Assembly (NCBI RefSeq): GCF_037201805.1
Contig: NZ_CP147404.1
Location: 2,958,501-3,022,500, forward strand
DNA length: 64,000 nt
Reading direction: 5' to 3'
Source: Bacillus sp. FJAT-52991
GTDB taxonomy: Bacteria > Bacillota > Bacilli > Bacillales > Domibacillaceae
The position numbers and the translations under genes were made by a program. Positions 1-8,009 of the stretch are shown here, in pieces (position 1 is the first letter of the stretch; every line of letters begins with the position of its first letter). The notes below the pieces were generated by a model, which was not told the DNA's origin, did not search any database, and saw only the letters and a program-made list of their open reading frames with translations.

Positions 1-603
1 CAGCCAAAACTTTTAAAGGTACTGCAGGACGGTATCGTACAAAGAATTGGCGGAACACTTTCTAAAAAAGTAAATGTGAGGATCATTGCTGCTGCTAATC
101 AATCATTGGAAAAGCTAATGGAATCAAAACTGTTTCGTTCAGATCTTTATTACCGGCTGAATGTGATTCCTATCCATTTACCGCCTCTACGAGAAAGAAA
201 AGAAGATATTGCCGAACTAATCCCTATCTTAATGGAGAAATTACAAACACGAACAGGGAAATTTATTCAAGCTTTCGATAAGGAATTTTTAAAAAGGCTG
301 AAACAACATCACTGGCCAGGGAATATCCGAGAGTTAGAAAACGTCATTGAGTATAGTATGAACATGGAAAAAAGCACACAATTAACTGCTTCCTCACTAC
401 CTGCTTTTTTGCAGAGAACAAATCATACACAAAAAAAACAAGACCCCTTCACAGATATGGAAAAAGAAATTATTACCCAAAAGCTTAACCAATATGGTTA
501 TGACCATGAAGGCAAAAAATTAGTGGCTGAAGATTTAGGGGTCAGTGTCAGAACAATCTATCGAAAAATAGATAAATTTAAAATCACTTTACCTGCTAGA
601 TAA
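1..603 (+). CDS. sigma-54-dependent transcriptional activator, 3' part
   Basis: The reading frame is open from base 1, so the gene starts upstream of the window; 200 C-terminal residues are present. They cover the second half of the AAA+ sigma-54 interaction domain (sensor-type stretch VRIIAAANQSL, then FRSDLYYRLNVIPIHLPPLRER) and a Fis-type helix-turn-helix at roughly residues 150-195 (LVAEDLGVSVRTIYRKI). Such proteins bind an upstream enhancer and hydrolyse ATP to open sigma-54 promoters. The sensory N-terminus, which would reveal the inducer, lies outside. A GTG near base 76 is an internal valine, not a start. No target gene is visible downstream; the next gene is convergent. Confidence 0.93.
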   Translation, partial: QPKLLKVLQDGIVQRIGGTLSKKVNVRIIAAANQSLEKLMESKLFRSDLYYRLNVIPIHLPPLRERKEDIAELIPILMEKLQTRTGKFIQAFDKEFLKRLKQHHWPGNIRELENVIEYSMNMEKSTQLTASSLPAFLQRTNHTQKKQDPFTDMEKEIITQKLNQYGYDHEGKKLVAEDLGVSVRTIYRKIDKFKITLPAR

Positions 604-663
604 GATGTACGTTTTAGGGAATTAATCATCATCATTTCACGTACAGTTATGTATAATTCCAAC

Positions 664-702
664 AAAAAGACATCCTGTATCCCTACAAGATGTCTTTTTC
701 TA
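664..702. terminator. bidirectional intrinsic terminator
   Basis: AAAAAGACATC and GATGTCTTTTT form a hairpin with T runs on both strands, between the convergent sigma-54 activator and YczE-type genes. It overlaps the last codons of the minus-strand gene. Confidence 0.75.
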
Positions 703-1330
703 GCATAGAAAATGGTTCTTCTTTTTCAATCAGCTGCTTGAGCCATTTTTGACATGGCGGCAAAGTCACTTGAATGATTTTTCCCAAAAATAAAGCGATA
801 AAAATCGTACCGATACCAACCGGTCCCCCTAACAACCAGCCTAAGATGAAGACGGTGATCTCCATGCCATTTCTAACAAGGGTAATGCTCCAGCCCGTTT
901 TCTCTACGATTAACAGCATTAAGCTATCGCGCGGCCCCGCTCCAAGATTAGCAGATACATATAGACTGATGCCAAACCCTAAAATAAGAACGCCGACGAT
1001 AAAGAACATTATCTGAACGAAAAGCATCTCAGGCGCTGGCAACACGGCGTTAAAGAGATCGATGAAAATCCCAAGTAGAAGCATATTGGCAATCGCCCCA
1101 ATTTTCGGTGGGGTCTTTGTTCCAATCCATGTGGCGATAATAATGATCATACCGACAAGGATCGACCAAGTACCGATCGTTAATCCGAACTGCTTATATA
1201 AACCGTAGTGAAAAACGTCCCACGGTCCGATTCCTAGCACTTTTCCCTTAATCGTTAAAGAGATGCCAAATGAAAGCACGATCAAACCTAGTATAAAAAA
1301 GGTCCATCGCAAACGATATTCTCGGCGCAT
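683..1330 (-). CDS. YczE/YitT-family integral membrane protein
   Basis: About 215 residues with five to six hydrophobic helices and internally repeated glycine-rich motifs (FGISLTIKGKVLGIGPWDV near the N-terminus, FGISLYVSANLGAGPRDS in the second half). This duplicated G-x-GPWD/GPRD pattern is typical of the YczE/YyaS/YitT membrane family. The molecular function is not established; Bacillus YczE has been linked to polyketide production. I prefer the ATG at 1330, because the GGAGGG upstream lies too close to the GTG two codons earlier. The gene stands alone, convergent with the sigma-54 activator. Confidence 0.85.
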   Translation of the reverse strand: MRREYRLRWTFFILGLIVLSFGISLTIKGKVLGIGPWDVFHYGLYKQFGLTIGTWSILVGMIIIIATWIGTKTPPKIGAIANMLLLGIFIDLFNAVLPAPEMLFVQIMFFIVGVLILGFGISLYVSANLGAGPRDSLMLLIVEKTGWSITLVRNGMEITVFILGWLLGGPVGIGTIFIALFLGKIIQVTLPPCQKWLKQLIEKEEPFSMLEKDIL

Positions 1331-1413
1331 ACGCACCCTCCATTTCTATCAGAATACCACTTTATTTAGTATTCCGAAATAGTGTCCTCATCCACTTTAG
1401 CATATACACCTCA

Positions 1414-2088
1414 TTATTTTAAGAGATTTTTTAATGCTTCCCTTTTACTTAGTGAGGACAATGAATGTTGCTCGACAAATTGAATAACGAATGGAGGGTT
1501 TGTTTTGGCATATTCTCTAAGCGCCCACCCAATTGCCTTTTGGATGAAAAATTCCTTCTGTTCCGAGTGATTGAGAATGATGGACTGAAGTACTTGAACA
1601 TCTGTATGTTCCTTATATTTTAATTGAAACAAAATACCGATTCGATTGAGCCACATATTGCCCGATTCATTCCAACGTGACACCCAAGCCGCTCGTTCAT
1701 CTGGAAAGTTGCTCAAAATATGACCAATAAACTTAGAAGCAATCAAATCAATCGTATCCCACCAAGACTTCGATAAAGCGATTTCTTCTAATAAAGGTAA
1801 ATGCTCAGGAGTAAGCTGTCGCAATGACTTTTCTAAAAAAGCCATTGCGACATATTGATATTCCCTCTCAGGCATTGCCCAAAGCGCACGAATAATGCCT
1901 GGCGGCTCCTCCACTGTCGGCTTCCCATGCTCCTTGAGAAACTCTTTAAAAATATTCGTACGTTCTGGAGCAGGGATACCTAGAAAGGCAAACTGATCTT
2001 TCATATACGCCGACATTTTTTCTGCTCGTGCTTTATTTTCTTGGGCTTGCATGCGGGTGATTAGTGGTTGTATGTATGATGTTTCCAT
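1414..2088 (-). CDS. DNA alkylation repair protein, AlkD-like
   Basis: Product of 224 residues made almost entirely of helical HEAT-like repeats. Family signatures visible are a start like MQAQENKARAEKMSAYMKDQF, then FLGIPAPERT and the central SKSWWDTIDLIASKFIG, the WWDTVD-type motif of AlkD glycosylases. AlkD removes bulky or positively charged alkylated bases without base flipping. The ATG at 2088 is chosen because AAAGGA sits about nine bases before it; the frame stays open a little upstream with no better site. The gene is monocistronic, between a REP-like element and the YczE gene. Confidence 0.9.
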   Translation of the reverse strand: METSYIQPLITRMQAQENKARAEKMSAYMKDQFAFLGIPAPERTNIFKEFLKEHGKPTVEEPPGIIRALWAMPEREYQYVAMAFLEKSLRQLTPEHLPLLEEIALSKSWWDTIDLIASKFIGHILSNFPDERAAWVSRWNESGNMWLNRIGILFQLKYKEHTDVQVLQSIILNHSEQKEFFIQKAIGWALREYAKTNPPFVIQFVEQHSLSSLSKREALKNLLK

Positions 2089-2148
2089 TAGAGTATGTCC
2101 TTTCACTGAGTAATAATACCGTTCTCCCCTATTATATAACAAAAGCCA

Positions 2149-2165
2149 GGGATGACAGGCACTCC
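2149..2165 (+). repeat. REP-like element, GTGACAGGCAC family (variant)
   Basis: GGGATGACAGGCACTCC lies between the stop codon of the SH3b gene and the start of the AlkD gene. It differs from the family core by one base (ATGACA for GTGACA). It lacks the TCGACAAA..TCGG prefix seen in fuller copies. Confidence 0.7.
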
Positions 2166-2180
2166 CTAGCTTCTCTAAAC

Positions 2181-2894
2181 TTATTTATACTCCCTCGAAT
2201 TTTTATATACTTTCCAGGAATCCTTACTAGTGTTTTTCGTTGCGTAGATTGTATGGGTAAACGCATCATTTAATTCATTGGCTTCGTAGAATTGCGAGAC
2301 TTCTAAATACTGCTTTCCAGCTTTTGTATAGTATATATATTTCGGCTTATATTTACTTGACCAGTCAACATCTTCAAGAAAGTATCCATATGTGTCTGTT
2401 CCGCCCGTCTCGTAAAGTTGATTGCCATAGCGGTCCTTTTCACTTTTTCTCGTATGTTCAGCAAAGAACGCATCGATAAATGGTGTCGTAAATCTTTGAG
2501 ATAAGATCGAGTAAATCTGCTTTTTCGTATACACTTTTTCCGTTAATTGATCTTGTAATGCTCTAGCCTGTTGGACAACAGTTTTTACCGTGGCCAGTGG
2601 GATCGAATTGTAAAATCTTAAATAATCTAGTGAGACATAGCCTTTTTGACTTTTGTAGCGGATTTCTGCCCAGCCGGACTTCTCTGAATACACATTGACC
2701 TTTTCTGATCGTTTTAACTTACCTATGACTTTCCCTTTCGTACTTGGAGAACTGCGGACATTCAAATAACCACTTGAAATATCCACCGTACCGACTTTCG
2801 ACTTTGCTGCTTCAGGCTGTTTGGATGCAACAAAAGTAAAGAAAGACATCACCAGAACAAACGACAACACCACTTTCATCCACTTACATTTCAT
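2181..2894 (-). CDS. exported SH3b-domain protein with DUF3993-like C-terminus
   Basis: About 237 residues. An N-terminal signal sequence (hydrophobic stretch around residues 8-25) is followed by a bacterial SH3 domain (GYLNVRSSPSTKGKVIGKL ... SGWAEIRYKSQKGYVSLDYL), a fold that usually binds cell-wall peptide or glycan. The C-terminal 120 residues (IYSILSQRFTTPFIDAFF through WKVYKNSREYK) resemble the DUF3993 region of Bacillus exported proteins, by memory only. The ATG at 2894 has a GAGGGGG site nine bases upstream. A decayed copy of its last 32 codons lies at 3640-3741, which implies an ancestral duplication around the intervening gene. Confidence 0.85.
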   Translation of the reverse strand: MKCKWMKVVLSFVLVMSFFTFVASKQPEAAKSKVGTVDISSGYLNVRSSPSTKGKVIGKLKRSEKVNVYSEKSGWAEIRYKSQKGYVSLDYLRFYNSIPLATVKTVVQQARALQDQLTEKVYTKKQIYSILSQRFTTPFIDAFFAEHTRKSEKDRYGNQLYETGGTDTYGYFLEDVDWSSKYKPKYIYYTKAGKQYLEVSQFYEANELNDAFTHTIYATKNTSKDSWKVYKNSREYK

Positions 2895-2998
2895 CACTGC
2901 CTACCCCCTCAACAGATTTAAACTACCTATATATGGAATTTTACTAGCAGTAGTGATACTTTTCAATATTTTGATTATTTATTCCAAACGAATAAAAA

Positions 2999-3027
2999 TC
3001 GACAAAAGTCGGGGAGTGACAGGCACC
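2999..3027 (+). repeat. REP-like element, GTGACAGGCAC family (full copy)
   Basis: TCGACAAAAGTCGGGGAGTG followed by ACAGGCACC: a full copy with the TCGACA prefix. It ends directly at the stop codon of the DUF3139 gene, which begins at 3028 on the opposite strand. Confidence 0.85.
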
Positions 3028-3435
3028 TCATCTATTTTCAAAGTAGCTCACACAACTTTTTTCACTATGTTTTGTTTCATTTTCAATTATATCGGTAACC
3101 CCATTCTCCAGTAGCCTATCTTTCTCACAAAATTGTTTAACATGTTTACCTCTTTTAGTAATCCCATAATAATACGTTGTATCAGGCTCATCTTTAAAAA
3201 TAACCATATAATGTCCATGATAAAAATCTTTATTTATTAGATGTTTTGGTTCTACGTAATGCGCTTCTTCTATTTCGTCTGTTGTATATCCCTTGTCTTC
3301 TAAATATTCAGGAACATACTTATTAGCTATATATTTTGTATAAGGATTTCCGTTACTAAGTAGGTACAAAAAAATAAAAGGACTAGCGATGACAATACCC
3401 ATTATGACTAAAATCCCCACTAATTTCTTATTCAT
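3028..3435 (-). CDS. DUF3139-like membrane-anchored protein
   Basis: Product of 135 residues with one N-terminal transmembrane helix (residues 5-27, LVGILVIMGIVIASPFIFLYL), then a soluble, probably extracytoplasmic domain. The motif YLEDKGYTTDEIEEAHYVEPKH and the YYYGITKRGKHVKQF strand pair resemble DUF3139 proteins of Bacillus, whose role is unknown. The start is supported by AAAGGTGG seven bases upstream of ATG. It is bracketed by the intact SH3b gene and that gene's decayed copy, so it may belong to the same duplicated exported-protein locus. Confidence 0.75.
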   Translation of the reverse strand: MNKKLVGILVIMGIVIASPFIFLYLLSNGNPYTKYIANKYVPEYLEDKGYTTDEIEEAHYVEPKHLINKDFYHGHYMVIFKDEPDTTYYYGITKRGKHVKQFCEKDRLLENGVTDIIENETKHSEKSCVSYFENR

Positions 3436-3639
3436 TGTTACACCACCTTTCGCATCTTCTTGAGATCCAACTCACTTGCTCTTATTGGTTAGCTTTTTGA
3501 ATTTGATTCCACAATTTATGACAATGAACTTAGCAAATAAGTATAAAAAAACAGCAACCTTCTGAAATAGCAAGTTACAGTTTTTTATACGACCCTTTGC
3601 AGATCAAGCCAACACCAATCCGTGAAATGGAAGGCACTT

Positions 3640-3741
3640 CTATTTATATTTCCGCGAATTTTTGTACACTTTCCACACATCTTTACTGCTATTTTTCGTT
3701 GCGTATAGCGTATGAGTGAAGGCGTTGTTTAATTCATTATT
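3640..3741 (-). pseudogene. decayed 3' fragment of an SH3b/DUF3993 gene
   Basis: Minus-strand translation gives NELNNAFTHTLYATKNSSK followed by DVWKVYKNSRKYK and a stop. This matches, nearly residue for residue, the C-terminus of the gene at 2181-2894 (NELNDAFTHTIYATKNTSK...). Upstream on this strand the homology ends abruptly in AT-rich sequence, with no start codon or domain. The rest of the 3436-3899 gap holds only an imperfect hairpin around 3544-3586 and the presumed promoter of the lipoprotein gene. Confidence 0.85.
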
Positions 3742-3899
3742 AAAAAATATTTATAGTGTAATTTTACACTATAAGTTAAATAATATCCATATTTTTGATA
3801 TTTTTTAACCAAATAAAAATCGACAGTAAAAATTTAGTTAATGTGGTAAAATAGAGAAAAAGACTATTACTTTCTCACAAAAATAAGGAGGTGGTTCAC

Positions 3900-4316
3900 A
3901 TGAGTAAATTAATACGTTCCTTTGCCTGCTTGTCCCTATCGATCTCGTTGTTATTTGGATGCAATAAAGATGAAACAGACTTAGATTACTTATCAAGGGT
4001 AGATGTGGAAATCACAGATAAGGAAGGCCCCTCAGAAATGATTACAGAAGATGAAAGTGTTGAGGAACTGCGAGAAATATTTCAAAAGATCAAGTGGGAT
4101 GAGGATGATAGCGTTCAAATGCCGAGAAAGGAAGATGTAAAGGCCACTTTGTTTTTGAGATATAATGAAAATGAGCCTGAGAGATTAGTTGAATATTCCA
4201 TCTCGTTTCATCAACAAGATGATAACAGAGCAACGATTATTGATCATGATAAAGAATACGTTGGCGCATTAGACCAAGAAAATTCAACACGATTAAAAGA
4301 AATTTTACTAAAATAA
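3900..4316 (+). CDS. small lipoprotein of unknown function
   Basis: Product of 138 residues. It has a type II signal peptide: lysine/arginine start, hydrophobic core and lipobox LLFGC, giving a lipid-anchored cysteine near residue 21. The mature part is acidic and ends with an alpha/beta stretch (KATLFLRYNENEPERLVEYS ...). I do not recognise the family. The start is placed at the ATG at 3900, six bases after AAGGAGGTG; the GTG at 3891 is part of that ribosome-binding site. The 3' end overlaps the convergent gene at 4308 by nine bases. Confidence 0.8.
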   Translation: MSKLIRSFACLSLSISLLFGCNKDETDLDYLSRVDVEITDKEGPSEMITEDESVEELREIFQKIKWDEDDSVQMPRKEDVKATLFLRYNENEPERLVEYSISFHQQDDNRATIIDHDKEYVGALDQENSTRLKEILLK

Positions 4317-4651
4317 GAGTGTACGCTTTTCCCTATCACTTTTCGAAGGGTCTAAGCTGATCCCATACACAAGGGCAAAGAAAACAAATGGATAGATAAA
4401 TAATGTCAACGCTGGGTTTCCTGCTTCATTTAAGAATGATTTCACGCCTATTTCATAAGCAACGTTCGCATTTCTCGGGATGCCAAGAAACGGACCAATC
4501 GATAAACACACACCAAACATGAAAACTTTGCTGAAGACCGAATATACACAGTTGCTGATCGTCGGTGCTCTGTCTTTCACAAGCAATACAGCTAACAAGA
4601 CGGCGAAAGACAAGCCTACACTCGTGATAATAAAGTGTCTAATTTTTTCAT
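4308..4651 (-). CDS. small three-helix membrane protein, apparent frameshift at start
   Basis: The open frame encodes about 115 residues with three hydrophobic segments (HFIITSVGLSFAVLLAVLL; VFSKVFMFGVCLSIGPFLGI; LTLFIYPFVFFALVYGISL); family not recognised. A strong AAAGGAGAG site and ATG (4649-4651) are correctly placed. However, the ATG is in another frame and stops after 11 codons. One extra A in the A6 run right after ATGA (4643-4648) would join them as MKKIRHFIITS.... So this is a frameshifted gene, a homopolymer sequencing error or a slippage-switched gene. A T-box leader lies directly upstream. Confidence 0.55.
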
Positions 4652-4685
4652 CGGGAAGCTCTCCTTTTATTATTAAAAATAGAAA

Positions 4686-4850
4686 AAACTCGTCCCAAAA
4701 AAATAGGGATGAGTTTGTGCTCGCGTTACCACCCGTATTCCGTAAGTATCGACAAAGATACAAACAGCTCTCCAGTCGTGTACTATCATACGCGCTCCAT
4801 GATAACGGTGACAAACCCGTCAAAGCTTACTGTTGTTCATCTTTGCATCT
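4686..4850 (-). promoter_or_regulatory. T-box riboswitch (tRNA-sensing leader)
   Basis: On the minus strand GGGTGGTAACGCG (4722-4734) differs from the T-box consensus by one base. It is followed by the terminator AAACTCATCCC / GGGACGAGTTTTTT (4686-4716), whose 5' arm carries the usual antiterminator alternative. Upstream, GCAAAGATGAACAAC (about 4832-4846) pairs with GTTTGTATCTTTG (4752-4764), closing a Stem I of about 95 nt. The element starts within ten bases of the stop of the gene at 4860 and precedes the small membrane gene, so it may act as an internal operon attenuator. I cannot assign the specifier codon securely. Confidence 0.82.
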
Positions 4851-4859
4851 CAGAAAGGA

Positions 4860-5318
4860 TTATTCTTTTTTTGATATAGTGAAAATCACCATTATCGAAC
4901 TTAGTAAATGAATAAACAAATAAGTATACACATTAAAAAACAAACTATTTGTGTATTGATTAAACCAACCAAAGCGATAAATTTTCGATTCCGGATTAGC
5001 TGGCGTTCCTCCTAATGCAGAGATAAGATCGTTGGTATAATGAATGATTAGATAGATTAGAAGTACACTAAGGAGCACGGAAACCGTTAAAAAGATAGAA
5101 GTGAATTTTTTATTCTCTACACTACTGAAAATCTCCCTAATTCTTTTATACGTTAGGATGATACTTAAAATAAAGATGGGCGACAGCAAAGGGATGACTA
5201 ATATAGCAACATTTCCATTTCCCGATATCACATTAGGACTCATCGTAAAAACTTTTTCTATCAAAATGAATCCGATCAAAGAAAAAATAAGACTCAGTAT
5301 CCAAATTTTATTTTTCAT
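4860..5318 (-). CDS. four-helix integral membrane protein, unknown
   Basis: Product of 152 residues with four predicted transmembrane helices (about residues 5-24, 37-57, 73-93 and 126-148) and a short extracytoplasmic loop containing GGTPANPESKIYRFGWF. No family is recognised. The start has GGGAGG five bases before ATG. It lies upstream of, and in line with, the T-box and the three-helix membrane gene, so the two membrane genes may be one transcript with the T-box between them. Confidence 0.7.
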   Translation of the reverse strand: MKNKIWILSLIFSLIGFILIEKVFTMSPNVISGNGNVAILVIPLLSPIFILSIILTYKRIREIFSSVENKKFTSIFLTVSVLLSVLLIYLIIHYTNDLISALGGTPANPESKIYRFGWFNQYTNSLFFNVYTYLFIHLLSSIMVIFTISKKE

Positions 5319-5424
5319 AAGTTCCTCCCTTCAGTTCTTCAAACATATTATACTAAACATAAAATTCAACTCATCTAACAGATAAAAATCAAAATTCTGC
5401 CACAACTCCATTTTGTCAACAGAA

Positions 5425-5455
5425 TCGACATAATTCGGGGAGTGACAGGCACTCC
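5425..5455 (+). repeat. REP-like element, GTGACAGGCAC family (full copy)
   Basis: TCGACATAATTCGGGGAGTG then ACAGGCACTCC, a full copy in the DegV promoter region. Confidence 0.85.
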
Positions 5456-5471
5456 ACGGTCAAGGTATAAT
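5442..5471 (+). promoter_or_regulatory. candidate sigma-A promoter for degV-type gene, -35 from a REP element
   Basis: GTGACA (5442-5447), inside the REP-like element, is separated by 18 bases from a perfect TATAAT (5466-5471), about 60 bases before the DegV start. Confidence 0.5.
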
Positions 5472-5529
5472 TATCTTTACAAAATACTACAATATTCGGG
5501 GAATTTATGGCCTGAAAAAGGATGAAGAT

Positions 5530-6381
5530 ATGACAAAAAAGAAGATTGCTTGGGTGACAGATAGTACGACCTTTGTTACGGAGAAGTTGCGTAATCATCC
5601 AGATGTTTATGTTGTTCCTCTCAGCATTATTTTTGGTGAGGAAGCATTTGAGGATGGAGTGACGTTATCCACAGATGAATTGTATAAAAGAATTAAAGCG
5701 GAGAAGGAAATTCCGAAGACTTCGCAGCCACCTGTGGGCGTGTTTGCTAGTTTGTTTGAAAAATTGAAAGAAGAGTATGAATGTGCCATAGCGGTTCATG
5801 TATCTAGTAAACTAAGCGGCACATATGCGACCTCTAAGGCTGGTGCGGAGCTTGCTGGATTGGACATTCATATGGTCGATTCCAAATCAATGTCCTACGC
5901 AATTACTTCGTTGATTTATAAAGGAATGGCATATGCTGATGAGCAGATGGATCCGAAAACGATCGCTGAGAAGCTAGACGCAGAAACGGTCAAATCGCAA
6001 AACTTAGTGTTACTAGGTAGCCTTGAGCAATTTTACAAAGGTGGCCGCATGTCGGGCACTTCATATTTGCTCGGTACCGTTTTACAAATCAAACCGATTA
6101 TTTGCGTCAATACTGACGGAGTATTTGAATTATGCGAAAAAGTACGCTCAGAGAAAAAAGCGACTAAACGTGTGATTGATATCGTCAAAGAGGCGTATAA
6201 TAAATATCTAATCAAAGAAATCCGCATCATGCACGGAAATGTCCTTGAAAAAGCACAGCATTTTCAGCAACTGCTTGAACAAGAGTTTCCAAATATGAAA
6301 TTTGTCATCGGTGAAATTAGCTCAACCATCGCTGTTCACGCCGGTGAAGGCACGGTGGCGCTCATTTGGGAGAATGAATAA
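5530..6381 (+). CDS. DegV family fatty-acid-binding protein
   Basis: Product of 283 residues, normal length for DegV/FakB proteins. It has the N-terminal WVTDSTTFV strand-loop, the TSQPPVG motif (TSQPS/T in most members), the SSKLSGTYATSKAGAE segment and LEQFYKGGRMSG, which form the fatty-acid-binding fold. Related FakB proteins present acyl chains to the kinase FakA for phospholipid synthesis. AAAGGA lies seven bases before ATG. It is monocistronic, with a clean terminator immediately after the stop. Confidence 0.93.
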   Translation: MTKKKIAWVTDSTTFVTEKLRNHPDVYVVPLSIIFGEEAFEDGVTLSTDELYKRIKAEKEIPKTSQPPVGVFASLFEKLKEEYECAIAVHVSSKLSGTYATSKAGAELAGLDIHMVDSKSMSYAITSLIYKGMAYADEQMDPKTIAEKLDAETVKSQNLVLLGSLEQFYKGGRMSGTSYLLGTVLQIKPIICVNTDGVFELCEKVRSEKKATKRVIDIVKEAYNKYLIKEIRIMHGNVLEKAQHFQQLLEQEFPNMKFVIGEISSTIAVHAGEGTVALIWENE

Positions 6382-6415
6382 GAGGATGTCCTATATGGAC
6401 TATCCTCTTTTTTTG
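6382..6415 (+). terminator. intrinsic terminator after the DegV gene
   Basis: GAGGATGTCC/GGACTATCCTC hairpin followed by seven T residues, starting one base after the stop codon. Confidence 0.85.
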
Positions 6416-6513
6416 CGATGTTTTCCTCATATCAAACTTTTTTAAAATGAGGTGTCCTTTTCGGTCCTTTTTTTCTATGTAAAGGGTGAATACATAGAAT
6501 GGGGGCGTCTCAC

Positions 6514-7281
6514 ATGCGTTCAGGTCAAATTACTCAATTCCAATCATACAGCCAGTTTCGCGATTTGCAGGAATTCAACCATCATATCGAAGCGTTTTTA
6601 TTTAAGCATAAAAGGGATTTTACCAAAAGTGAACTGATTTGCTTGAAAACCTTGCTGCGTTTTTGCGCAAAAGTTGTTGGCGTCATCAACGCCTCAATTT
6701 CTACTTTATTAAAAGCCGCTCAGGCCAAATTCAGCCCCGTCTCCGAATCCACCTTTCACCGCATGAGAAGAAAAGCGGTGAAGCTAGGCATTTTAAGCGT
6801 ACATTCGACAAAAAGAAAGGACCAATCTCAATCAAGTAATCTATGGGTGTTTAATCGCTGGATAAATGACACCCCCAAAACAACGAGCGAACAGTCGGAA
6901 CCCGTACCACATCAAGAGAAAATTGTTGAACAAATGACATCCCATAAAACTAGTACTCTCTTAAAAACTAACTACTCTTTAAAAACACGTAGTTTAAAAA
7001 ATGTACCTGAATCTTTTATTTCTTATGCTAAAGCGATTTGGAACGATCCTTCGATGACCAAAGAGTGCTACCGCGTCGTGCAGCTATCCACTAAATTTTA
7101 TTTTCACTATACAGATGAAGATCGCGCCCAACTCGGTCGCGAAGCCTTGAGCATTCTATTTCGCAAGTTAAAAAACGGCAAGAAAATGGATCGCATATTT
7201 GGCTATTACTGGGGAATCGTCAATCGTTTATTAGACGAGCGTCATTTTGAATTTTTAGAAGAAGTGGGGTGTGAGGAATAA
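6514..7281 (+). CDS. winged-helix DNA-binding protein, replication-initiator-like (tentative)
   Basis: Product of about 255 residues, basic in the first half. Residues 35-110 (FTKSELICLKTLLRFCAKV ... SESTFHRMRRKAVKLGILSV) look like a winged helix with recognition helix STFHRMRRKAVKLG, a layout I associate with plasmid or phage replication proteins and their chromosomal relatives. The C-terminal half (CYRVVQLSTKFYFHYTDED ... IFGYYWGIVNRLLDERHFE) is also helical. No replication origin, iterons or partner genes are visible. An alternative in-frame ATG lies at 6499; the G-rich run before 6514 favours the later start. It might be a relic of an integrated replicon or a housekeeping regulator. Confidence 0.6.
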   Translation: MRSGQITQFQSYSQFRDLQEFNHHIEAFLFKHKRDFTKSELICLKTLLRFCAKVVGVINASISTLLKAAQAKFSPVSESTFHRMRRKAVKLGILSVHSTKRKDQSQSSNLWVFNRWINDTPKTTSEQSEPVPHQEKIVEQMTSHKTSTLLKTNYSLKTRSLKNVPESFISYAKAIWNDPSMTKECYRVVQLSTKFYFHYTDEDRAQLGREALSILFRKLKNGKKMDRIFGYYWGIVNRLLDERHFEFLEEVGCEE

Positions 7282-7388
7282 AGGTGTGTAAGTCTAGAAA
7301 AGTGAGGTCCATTTCAGGAATAAGCAACGCAGATTCAGTAATTCCACTCACTGATTCAGCAATAAAGCACCTTCAAATCATGCAACAC

Positions 7389-7424
7389 AAAGGGAGCAAA
7401 CTAAAAGTTCGCTCCCTCTATTTT
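7389..7424. terminator. bidirectional intrinsic terminator
   Basis: GGGAGC...GCTCCC hairpin flanked by A- and T-rich tracts, between the convergent winged-helix and PepSY genes. Just upstream (7329-7365) are two GATTCAG-type motifs related to the TTTACTGAATC units of the minisatellite at 16 kb. Confidence 0.6.
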
Positions 7425-7430
7425 TAGTGA

Positions 7431-8009
7431 TCAATCCTCTTCATGATCATCATCGTCGTCATCTCGATCATCATATTGATCATCGTCATCATCTTGGTCT
7501 CTATATCGATCATCTTCGTGTTGGGTAGAAGAAATTTCACCTGTTTGTGCGTTTATATACATGTCTACTTCGCCTTTTGTCGTTGCGACTTCCACCTCAT
7601 ACACCCATTGGCCATTTTTGCTCTCTAGGTCAATGTCAGTGACTTTGCCTTTGACACTTTTCAACGCAATTTTCTTGGCCTGGTCGCGAGTAATTTTTAC
7701 TTGATCCGTTGGCTGCTGGTCATGGTCTTTCTTTGACAAGACTTTACCTGTTTGTGCATCGACATGCACTTCTTTTTCACCTTTTGTTGTTCGGATTTCC
7801 ACTTCGTATATCCACTGATTATTTTTGCTGTCTAAATCAACATCCGTTACTTTGCCTTTGACGCTTTTCAACGCAATTTTCTCCGCTTGGTCACGAGTGA
7901 TTTTGACATCGGCGTTTTTCCCCTTATGAGTGTCTGCTTCCGCTACATGGGTGATGCCTCCTAGACTCAATGCTCCAGCTAATGCGATGGTCCAAAGTTT
8001 CTTTTTCAT
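7431..8009 (-). CDS. secreted PepSY-domain protein with acidic tail
   Basis: About 192 residues: a signal peptide cleaved near AEA-DT, then two tandem PepSY domains (ITRDQAEKIALKSVKGKVTD and ITRDQAKKIALKSVKGKVTD), clearly an internal duplication. A C-terminal tail of about 25 residues is nearly all aspartate. PepSY domains are found in extracytoplasmic protease inhibitors and sensors; acidic tails often bind cations. The start at 8009 has AAAAGGAGGGG upstream. B. subtilis YkoI is a similar small PepSY protein. The gene lies just downstream of, and in line with, the sortase locus but with its own promoter region. Confidence 0.88.
   Translation of the reverse strand: MKKKLWTIALAGALSLGGITHVAEADTHKGKNADVKITRDQAEKIALKSVKGKVTDVDLDSKNNQWIYEVEIRTTKGEKEVHVDAQTGKVLSKKDHDQQPTDQVKITRDQAKKIALKSVKGKVTDIDLESKNGQWVYEVEVATTKGEVDMYINAQTGEISSTQHEDDRYRDQDDDDDQYDDRDDDDDDHEED

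Noticed and set aside
5416..5598. Minus-strand frame overlapping the DegV start
   Set aside because: Shadow of the DegV gene and its promoter, with no initiation signals.
6639..6839. Second frame inside the winged-helix gene
   Set aside because: Alternative-frame shadow; the longer frame has the coherent helix-turn-helix.
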